Source of the DNA: Achatina immaculata
Taxonomy: Eukaryota > Mollusca > Gastropoda > Stylommatophora > Achatinidae
NCBI GenBank assembly: GCA_009760885.1
Contig: CM019701.1
Location: forward strand, 12,049,963-12,113,962
Direction: 5' to 3'
DNA: 64,000 bases
The translations under genes were made by a program, and so were the position numbers. The notes beneath the pieces were generated by a model. The model saw only the letters and a list, made by a program, of their open reading frames with translations, was not told the origin of the DNA and ran no database searches. Of the stretch, positions 62,701 through 64,000 are shown piece after piece. The number at the start of each line of letters is the position of its first letter. Position 1 is the stretch's first letter.

Positions 62701-63452
62701 TATACTTGTATAAATATGTGTAATTAATGTGAGAATATACTTGTACAAATATTTGTAATTATTGTGAGAATATACTTGTATATATATATATTTCTAGTTA
62801 TTGAGAGGTTTTGTAGATATTTATCATTACTGAGATAAAAAGTTAAAGGTAAAATCCCCATTTCCATGCCATTAAGGCATATGGGAGGTACCTTGTTAGG
62901 CCTGTATTTCCAAGGCCCTCCAGCACATTAATCTGTGATGTGGTCAGTATCACGCCTGGCCGCATTTATCTCCCCAGATTTTTCTGGTACCCATTCTTAG
63001 AGGCTGGGTGGACCCCAGGGCCTTTCTGATGTGTCCCAGAGATTCACTGTTGGTACTTGAACCGGGTACCACCGGATTAGTGAAAAGAGTGCCTAACCAC
63101 TTAGCTAACCAGGCTGAGATAACATAAATATTTATGTCTACTGGCAGAACAGAAAATTAAAATCACCAACCATTGTAGAATGATGAGGACCTCTGAGGGA
63201 CATTCTCATCCAGGTATGTGACTCCCAAGGTGTACAGTGGGGTCCCACCAGCCCCATGTAACAGCTGCCCTAGATAGAAGATGTATTTATAGTTGCTCAG
63301 GCTTGATGAGTCACCTGTCCCACAATGGCTGGTGCTGTTTGATTCGGGCCTGCAAACTGTCTCGTCAGCTCTCCCCACGTAGTACGGGTCAGTCAGAAAA
63401 TGAGGTAAAGAAAACACGAAGGATCCAATGCCAAGGACAAAAAAGCCAATGC
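32621..63452 (-). CDS. OATP/SLCO-family organic anion transporter, 11 coding exons, 5'-incomplete
   Basis: A multi-exon minus-strand gene for a 12-TM solute carrier that moves amphipathic organic anions across the plasma membrane (family knowledge). Joined exons (minus order): 63452-63171, 62107-62008, 59268-59147, 54494-54333, 53151-53062, 48828-48624, 46511-46352, 43444-43254, 40737-40673, 36922-36729, 32788-32621. All introns are GT..AG, all phases fit and no internal stop appears over 1739 coding bases, giving about 578 residues. Family marks include [20 protein letters not shown] (TM3), [11 protein letters not shown] (superfamily signature), a Kazal-like loop with CGRDG and [17 protein letters not shown] and IPGPILFGK. 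OATPs are usually about 640-720 residues, so roughly the first 70-130 (TM1 and part of TM2) lie beyond position 64000. The subfamily (for example SLCO3/4/5) cannot be fixed by eye, so no symbol is given. Confidence 0.95.
33110..33405 (+). pseudogene. LINE 3' end with GA-rich tail
   Basis: Frame [40 protein letters not shown] and [20 protein letters not shown] ends CALGT-stop. This is the classic C-terminal region of an endonuclease-type LINE ORF2. The element ends about 15 bases after the stop in AGATTCAAAGAGAGAGG. Copies of the same family lie at 49569-49762 and 54943-55083 on the minus strand. Confidence 0.9.
33640..33800. repeat. 23-bp tandem repeat
   Basis: About six copies of CAGCCTGGACATGCACTCTA plus GGT, the last ones diverged. 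Lies in the last OATP intron. Confidence 0.9.
34184..34315 (-). pseudogene. Helitron RepHel helicase C-terminal remnant
   Basis: The minus strand encodes [20 protein letters not shown] and [20 protein letters not shown]. The order C-F-S-H-G-x-L-Y-V-A-x-S-x-V-G-S-P-x-N is the conserved last motif of the Pif1-like helicase of Helitrons. The upstream helicase and Rep domains are absent. Confidence 0.85.
34255..35190. repeat. 154-160-bp tandem repeat of helicase fragment plus CT-rich block
   Basis: Six copies (starting about 34260, 34407, 34567, 34721, 34877, 35031) each carry GAGCAAGCAACATAAAGGTG and the [15 protein letters not shown] stretch (minus strand). A ~90-bp TCTC/CCCTCTC-rich run follows each. 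Low-complexity ORFs of Ser/Leu repeats (plus) and Glu/Arg repeats (minus) result from it. Confidence 0.92.
35195..36480. other. Helitron interior, no recognised coding sequence
   Basis: AT-rich, with C-runs near 35949-35965 and 36237-36245. No frame with domains. Confidence 0.45.
36729..36922 (-). CDS. OATP exon: TM11-TM12
   Basis: A 194-bp exon (acceptor tgactgcag, donor gtaggt) encoding [38 protein letters not shown] and the TM12 helix [20 protein letters not shown], ending CCYK on a codon boundary. A Helitron starts only ten bases past this donor (see 33971-36718). Confidence 0.95.
36995..37275 (+). mobile_element. tRNA-derived SINE
   Basis: Head with CTGAATGGTGAAATGGTTAG (A-box-like) and GTTGTTCAGTCCCAGC (B-box-like). 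The body has AGACAGCCAGAAGTGATACT and GACAGCACTGCCTTCTGTGT, the counterpart of the 24-bp motif, in single copy. Lies in an OATP intron, opposite strand. Confidence 0.65.
37420..39345. repeat. 35-bp minisatellite (~55 copies)
   Basis: Unit contains GATAGGCTAATATTCATTAC and AAGTGGGAAGACTCT, with shortened units missing the ATTCAT part. A higher-order duplication of about 640 bp is visible: the run with AAGTTGAAAGAGT variants at 37630-37830 recurs at 38270-38470. Inside an OATP intron. Confidence 0.96.
39600..40045. repeat. Two short tandem repeats (~56 bp and ~41 bp)
   Basis: 39600-39765 has four diverged copies with CTCTTGATATTGTCCAGATA. 39905-40045 has about four copies with CAATAAAGTAATACC and ACAGATTCTGAC. 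Both are short and degenerate. Confidence 0.75.
40673..40737 (-). CDS. OATP exon: short TM11 lead-in
   Basis: A 65-bp exon between ttttttag and gtaagt. In the phase carried over from the previous exon it reads [22 protein letters not shown], the conserved OATP segment before TM11. The other two frames do not fit the flanking phases. It is too short to show up as an open frame by itself. Confidence 0.93.
40835..41145 (-). pseudogene. LINE 3' fragment (family with 60775-61175)
   Basis: The minus strand reads [40 protein letters not shown] and then NTQPT-stop. It continues into a segment with CATCCTGATGTCAAAGGCCA that matches 60840-60870 (CCTTTGACATCAGGAT on plus). It is the less complete copy. 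Confidence 0.6.
41195..41375 (+). repeat. Dispersed repeat shared with 9890-10095
   Basis: Reads AGAAATAACAACTGTGGTGA, AGCTGGTTCTACTAATAAAG, GCAGACAGAAGTGTATG and GAGTGCCAGAAAGT, in the same order as at 9930-10060. Confidence 0.7.
42405..42600 (-). pseudogene. LINE 3' terminus
   Basis: The plus strand reads GTGCCATTAAATGTCACATA, CCTGTTTTCAGCGAGC, TTTCAACCTCATCAGGGA, TAGAGTTTCACGTGGTC. This is the reverse complement of the last ~190 bp of the family at 43580-45320. Confidence 0.8.
42655..42805. repeat. ~39-bp tandem repeat, 3-4 copies
   Basis: Copies of AGTTTTATATAAACTTATAC followed by CCAGAATTTTGTTTATTT. Confidence 0.85.
42855..43145. repeat. 24-bp minisatellite (~12 copies)
   Basis: Unit CTTACCATTCTTACATCTTA plus CATC, one unit shortened. 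It lies about 110 bp downstream of the OATP donor at 43253 on the minus strand. Confidence 0.93.
43254..43444 (-). CDS. OATP exon: end of cysteine-rich loop and TM10
   Basis: A 191-bp exon (acceptor ttgaacag, donor gtaact). It encodes [20 protein letters not shown], with four more loop cysteines and two sequons (NCT, NLT). QCEIKCQW and the TM10 stretch [20 protein letters not shown] follow. It ends with two bases of an Arg codon that the next exon completes. Confidence 0.95.
43580..45325 (+). pseudogene. Non-LTR retrotransposon, reverse transcriptase and 3' end
   Basis: The longest LINE in the window, 5'-truncated. Broken frames in order: [131 protein letters not shown] (the F/Y-A-D-D catalytic box reads S-A-D-D), [26 protein letters not shown], then the G-R-x-K-R-x-x and LDEVERL-type 3' segment. 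Internal stops and frameshifts make it inactive. It sits in an OATP intron on the opposite strand. Other 3' ends of this family are at 10850, 24297, 26339, 28041, 42405 and 62155. Confidence 0.92.
45865..46085 (-). repeat. Dispersed repeat, inverted relative to 23875-24175
   Basis: TTTGTCTGGGGTGGGGGTGG and AACTTCTCTGATGATCTGAG correspond to the reverse complement of 23975-24020. Family unknown. Confidence 0.5.
46352..46511 (-). CDS. OATP exon: Kazal-like domain of extracellular loop 5
   Basis: A 160-bp exon with a tctacag acceptor and gtatat donor, ending on a codon boundary. It encodes the cysteine-rich Kazal-type module [43 protein letters not shown]. It holds six of the ten cysteines expected in the OATP TM9-TM10 loop. 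Kazal modules in other proteins are serine protease inhibitors; in OATPs the loop is needed for folding and surface expression (family knowledge). Confidence 0.97.
46785..46855. repeat. Compound microsatellite
   Basis: G-run, GGT/GT run and (CTGT)n in succession. Confidence 0.9.
47335..47620. repeat. 22-bp minisatellite (~13 copies)
   Basis: Unit ATTACACTCAGTCTGAGATC plus TT, with CTTCTACACTC variants. In an OATP intron. Confidence 0.93.
47648..48000 (+). mobile_element. tRNA-derived SINE with triplicated head
   Basis: A box TAGCAAAGTGGTTAGTGCA at about 47667. The B-box segment GTCAGCAGTTCAGCTCTGAC is present three times in a ~39-bp tandem repeat (47695-47800). The body has TACCCAGCAGCAGAAATAGC, one copy of CTGACCACAGCACCCTCTGG, and the tail GACAGGTCAAGGGAAAATGG. 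It is the plus-strand relative of the 17.4-23.1 kb locus. Confidence 0.8.
48348..48436. repeat. Perfect 31-bp inverted repeat with 27-nt loop
   Basis: The arm at 48348-48378 (starts TGTCTTTCTGGCTGTCC) is exactly complementary to 48406-48436. The loop is 48379-48405. RNA from either strand would form a long uninterrupted hairpin. It lies in an OATP intron with no recognised flanking element. Confidence 0.9.
48624..48828 (-). CDS. OATP exon: TM8 end to TM9
   Basis: A 205-bp exon (acceptor gtttag, donor gtgagt). It encodes [20 protein letters not shown] then [13 protein letters not shown] and the TM9 stretch [18 protein letters not shown]. The remaining residues ([16 protein letters not shown]) lead into the big extracellular loop. 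Confidence 0.95.
48985..49565. repeat. 33-bp minisatellite
   Basis: Unit CATGCAACTTAATCTTGTGT plus ATACTATGTATAT, with longer ~56-bp composite units at the left (48985-49260). The period is 11 codons, so open frames appear on both strands. The array resumes at 49763-49795 after a LINE insertion. Confidence 0.95.
49569..49762 (-). mobile_element. 5'-truncated LINE inserted in the 33-bp array
   Basis: The minus strand encodes [40 protein letters not shown] and [14 protein letters not shown], then a (GA)n tail at 49569-49586. Flanks TATACCATGTAT (49557-49568) and TATACTATGTAT (49763-49774) look like a target-site duplication, though both are also array sequence. Confidence 0.9.
50228..51525. 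repeat. 37-bp minisatellite (~34 copies)
   Basis: Unit CATCTATTCTCTGCCAGTAT plus CTATGCTCTACCACACT, with longer variants carrying CCACAGTAATCTATTCTCTG. A ~407-bp higher-order duplication is visible (the TTCTTTGCC variant at 50694 and 51101, then the GATCTAAC, CCATAGTC and CATCGATT variants in the same order). Confidence 0.95.
51602..52923 (-). mobile_element. mariner-type transposon, degenerate
   Basis: Ends CGAGGGTGAGTCAAAAAGTA (51602) and, on the minus strand from 52923, CAAGAGTGAGTCAAAAAATG are imperfect inverted repeats. TA dinucleotides flank both sides (51600-51601, 52924-52925). The length of 1322 bp is normal for mariner. Confidence 0.9.
51780..52790 (-). pseudogene. mariner transposase pseudogene
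   Basis: Minus-strand fragments in two frames: [40 protein letters not shown], then after a frameshift [20 protein letters not shown] and [20 protein letters not shown]. The second and third catalytic Asp (QHD and PCD) are 34 residues apart, so the DD34D spacing is kept. The N-terminal helix-turn-helix half (52300-52790) is too degraded to read through. Confidence 0.85.
53062..53151 (-). CDS. OATP exon: TM8
   Basis: A 90-bp exon (acceptor tttacag, donor gtaagt) encoding [20 protein letters not shown] then [11 protein letters not shown]. The F-x-x-F-x-P-K-F-I-E pattern is typical of OATPs at the start of TM8. Confidence 0.95.
53152..53687. other. OATP intron sequence, nothing recognised
   Basis: AT-rich intron DNA between the TM8 exon and the 17-bp array. 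Confidence 0.5.
53688..54326. repeat. 17-bp minisatellite adjoining an OATP splice donor
   Basis: About 37 copies of ATGCTTTTTCTTATCAT and ATGCTCTTTCTTATCGT variants. A ~237-bp higher-order duplication is shown by the shortened unit CTTATCTATGCTC at 53881 and 54118. The array reaches within about six bases of the donor at 54331-54332. It gives Leu/Phe/Ser/Tyr-rich frames in all three plus frames, which are not genes. Confidence 0.95.
54333..54494 (-). CDS. OATP exon: central intracellular loop and TM7
   Basis: A 162-bp exon with a tttgtctag acceptor and gtaagt donor. The basic, polar segment [18 protein letters not shown] is the cytoplasmic loop between TM6 and TM7. It is followed by [18 protein letters not shown] and the start of TM7 (LINLAAACH). 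A 17-bp minisatellite begins about six bases inside the intron after this donor. Confidence 0.94.
54630..55260. repeat. Diverged ~70-bp tandem repeat
   Basis: Recurring blocks with CATGCCCTGGGTATC, CCCTAGTTATACCTCTGACC and CATATACAAG, at least six times, well diverged from one another. Interrupted by the LINE insertion at 54943-55083. Confidence 0.7.
54943..55083 (-). mobile_element. 5'-truncated LINE with 12-bp target-site duplication
   Basis: The minus strand carries the last ~130 bp of the CALGT-stop LINE family plus a (GA)n tail. GACATATGTTCT flanks both sides (54930-54941 and 55084-55095), a clean target duplication. Confidence 0.9.
55520..55685. repeat. 21-bp minisatellite, left part
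   Basis: About eight copies of AAGTTATGCAAGGTAATTAA-type units. The same array continues at 57003-57350 beyond RepA. Confidence 0.93.
55689..57003 (+). mobile_element. RepA, copy 2, inserted in the 21-bp array
   Basis: The reverse-oriented counterpart of 11528-12935. It starts GGTTCTAAGGACTG at 55689 and ends GAACGAAGAAGAAGAAGAAG at about 57002. Internal direct repeats: TAAACCGGCTCATACC / TAAACTGGCTCAACCC blocks, and GGCAACCACCTCTCACC twice with GGTGAGAAAGTCCAAC twice. No coding motif recognised. It is moderately diverged from copy 1. Confidence 0.8.
57003..57350. repeat. 21-bp minisatellite, right part
   Basis: About 16 copies, with GCAAGGCATTTAAG and GTAAGATAATTAAG variants. The period is seven codons (plus strand reads KKLCKVI repeats). 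Confidence 0.95.
57755..57925 (+). mobile_element. RepA fragment
   Basis: GTGTCTCAAACAGTCTCCGA, CTGTTTAAACAAACAGGAGA, AACTGGCACCTGAAAACCAG and AGGCAGATGGGACTTGATGA match 55745-55905 of RepA copy 2 with substitutions and small deletions. Confidence 0.75.
57975..58440 (-). mobile_element. Unclassified retroelement-like repeat with (GAA)n tail
   Basis: The minus strand ends in GAAGAAGAAGAAG at 57978-57990, like RepA. It encodes, in broken frames, [40 protein letters not shown] and [20 protein letters not shown]. No standard domain is recognised. The tail and the frame decay suggest a retroelement 3' end. Confidence 0.5.
58675..58910 (+). pseudogene. LINE 3' end with GA-rich tail
   Basis: The frame reads [20 protein letters not shown] then, after stops, [18 protein letters not shown]. 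This corresponds to the G-R-x-R-G-R-Q...W-R-x-M-I end of another LINE family. It runs into a long (GA)n tract (58905-58990). Confidence 0.65.
58905..58992. repeat. GA microsatellite
   Basis: (GA)n with ATGCCTTGAGAGA interruptions. Confidence 0.92.
59147..59268 (-). CDS. OATP exon: superfamily signature and TM6
   Basis: A 122-bp exon between a cataacag acceptor and a gtttgt donor. It encodes [20 protein letters not shown], which carries the OATP superfamily signature (W-V-G-A-W-W-x-G-F-L at the extracellular loop 3/TM6 border). It continues through the TM6 hydrophobic stretch to FPKELP. This exon is the strongest single diagnostic of the family. Confidence 0.96.
59480..60085. repeat. 35-bp minisatellite (~17 copies)
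   Basis: Unit AACTATGGTATGGATTCATA plus AGAAAACCCTAAACT, with GGACTAAT and GGACTGAT variants and shortened units at the right. In an OATP intron. Confidence 0.94.
60086..60770. other. OATP intron sequence, nothing recognised
   Basis: No repeat family or open frame with a domain. Confidence 0.4.
60775..61175 (-). pseudogene. LINE RNase H domain and 3' end
   Basis: The minus strand from about 61165 reads [50 protein letters not shown] and, after frame changes, [25 protein letters not shown]. The [17 protein letters not shown] stretch is the catalytic H/D end of a retrotransposon RNase H (as in I/Ingi/R1-like clades), followed by a C-x-C-x-x-C-type tail. Confidence 0.85.
61635..61832. mobile_element. 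hAT-type MITE
   Basis: A 198-bp element with inverted ends CAGTGGTTCTCAAC (left) and CAGTGGTTCCCAAC (right, minus strand). It is flanked by an 8-bp target duplication with one mismatch: CCACAATC (61627-61634) and CCATAATC (61833-61840). No transposase. Confidence 0.85.
62008..62107 (-). CDS. OATP exon: TM4
   Basis: A 100-bp exon with acceptor ...tttcag and donor gtaaat. The frame carries over from the previous exon (split Gly). It encodes [20 protein letters not shown] followed by [13 protein letters not shown], the usual OATP TM4 region with its GPAIGY motif. It ends with two bases of a codon. Confidence 0.94.
62155..62495 (+). pseudogene. LINE 3' end (family with 43580-45320)
   Basis: AATGCAGAGATAAGACAGAT, GAGCAAACAACAACCTGTCT and AATCCCTTGATGAGGTTGAA match 45000-45240. 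It ends at GCGGCACTGTAAGGATGCAA. Confidence 0.82.
62635..62800. repeat. ~35-bp tandem repeat (4-5 copies)
   Basis: Copies of TGTGTAATTAATGTGAGAAT plus ATACTTGTATAAATA. In the first visible OATP intron. Confidence 0.88.
62840..63118 (-). mobile_element. tRNA-derived SINE
   Basis: Read on the minus strand from 63118: head TTAGCTAAGTGGTTAGGCAC (A box) and CCCGGTTCAAGTACC (B box). The body has GCGGCCAGGCGTGATACTGA then CCACATCACAGATTAATGTG, and the tail GGAAATGGGGATTTTACC. It ends about 50 bp from the OATP exon at 63171. Confidence 0.82.
63171..63452 (-). CDS. OATP exon: end of TM2, first large loop, TM3
   Basis: The first visible coding exon. It starts after an acatttcag acceptor with two bases completing a split codon. 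It reads [20 protein letters not shown] (TM2), then a polar loop with an NST glycosylation sequon, then [18 protein letters not shown] (TM3), and ends in SSSFYN plus one base before a gttggt donor. The upstream exon is not in the remaining 550 bases. Confidence 0.95.
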
Positions 63453-63957
63453 CTGAAATGTAGACAGTAGAGCATTCTTCAGGATTCTTACAGACTACAT
63501 ATTAAATTCTGGTTGTTAGTTGTGCCCATCTTCATGGATTCACATGTAATCCAGTACACCTCATTAAGCAAGCAGACACTGTCTATGTTCAGAGACACAC
63601 TATACTGTCTATGTTCAGAGAGAGATTATACTGAGTTCAGCAACACACTATACTGTCTGTGTTCAGAAAGAGATTATGCTATGTCCAGTGACATACTATA
63701 CTGTTTATGATTCGAGACACTTTACTTTGTCTGTGCTCAGAAACAGATTATACCGTCTATTGTTTAGTGACACAGCATACTATGTTCATACACAGATTAT
63801 ACCGTCTATTGTTTAGTGACAATAGTGTTTTAAGGACATATTTTTTAGCTAGTAAATTAGTGCAAAACTTTTTAGTCTTTACTCTGCTCCAAACTACAAC
63901 AAAGTTTCTAAAACTTCTTATGAATATGACCTCTCTTTTAATAGCTAAATAAATTAG
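63453..63957. other. OATP intron sequence with short tandem repeat
   Basis: 63570-63800 holds about six diverged ~35-40-bp copies of ACTATACTGTCTATGTTCAG and AGAGATTATAC. No upstream OATP exon could be found here. Confidence 0.6.
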
Positions 63958-64000
63958 ATCAAGGTTTCTCAATCTTTTTCTGCTTGTGATACAACTTTTT
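63958..64000 (+). mobile_element. Possible hAT-type element start, cut by window end
   Basis: CAAGGTTTCTCAATCTTTTT and CTGCTTGTGATAC resemble the left end of the MITE at 61635 (CAGTGGTTCTCAACCTTC, CTTGTGTACC). The right end is outside. Confidence 0.35.

Noticed and set aside
63453..64000. N-terminal OATP exon (TM1)
   Set aside because: No minus-strand frame with a suitable hydrophobic segment and a donor in the right phase was found, so the 5' exons are taken to lie outside the window.

Overview
This window is eukaryotic and repeat-rich. It comes from an intron-bearing animal genome, and I infer a lophotrochozoan, most likely a mollusc. The evidence is one long spliced transporter gene, DD34D mariner transposons, a Helitron, several RNase H- and endonuclease-type LINE 3' ends, tRNA-derived SINEs, and very many minisatellites. 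The species cannot be named from the sequence alone. There is no bacterial-type gene, operon, CRISPR array or rRNA.

The only convincing host gene is on the minus strand. It is a 5'-incomplete organic anion transporting polypeptide (OATP/SLCO family). I could assemble eleven consecutive coding exons from 63452 down to the stop at 32621. Every junction is GT..AG and every phase is compatible. The product is about 578 residues and includes the GAWW signature, a Kazal-type extracellular loop with ten cysteines, and a hydrophilic C-terminal tail. The first exon or exons (TM1 and part of TM2) lie beyond the right edge. Nine of its ten introns carry a minisatellite, each with a different unit. The introns also hold a 2.75-kb Helitron, a mariner, a hAT-type MITE, several LINE fragments and SINEs.

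The left 30 kb, downstream of this gene, has no convincing host gene. In order it holds: a 36-bp minisatellite; a SINE; a 95-bp higher-order array; a mariner with a nested retroelement insertion; LINE 3' ends; an unclassified 1.4-kb dispersed repeat ('RepA'); and a mosaic (12-29.5 kb) of four adjacent tandem segmental duplications (units of about 1709, 2541, 2042 and 1496 bp). These duplications are interleaved with two minisatellite families of 26 and 24 bp. A 41-bp minisatellite (30.16-31.97 kb) follows, and then the 3' end of the transporter gene.

The most interesting structure is the 24-bp array at 17.58-23.09 kb. It starts inside a tRNA-like SINE head and ends in the matching SINE tail. 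Its unit is the single-copy internal motif of SINE copies elsewhere in the window, so it looks like a minisatellite born inside a SINE. The long open frames over the arrays (up to 637 codons, often on both strands or in all three frames) follow from stop-free repeat units and are not annotated as genes.
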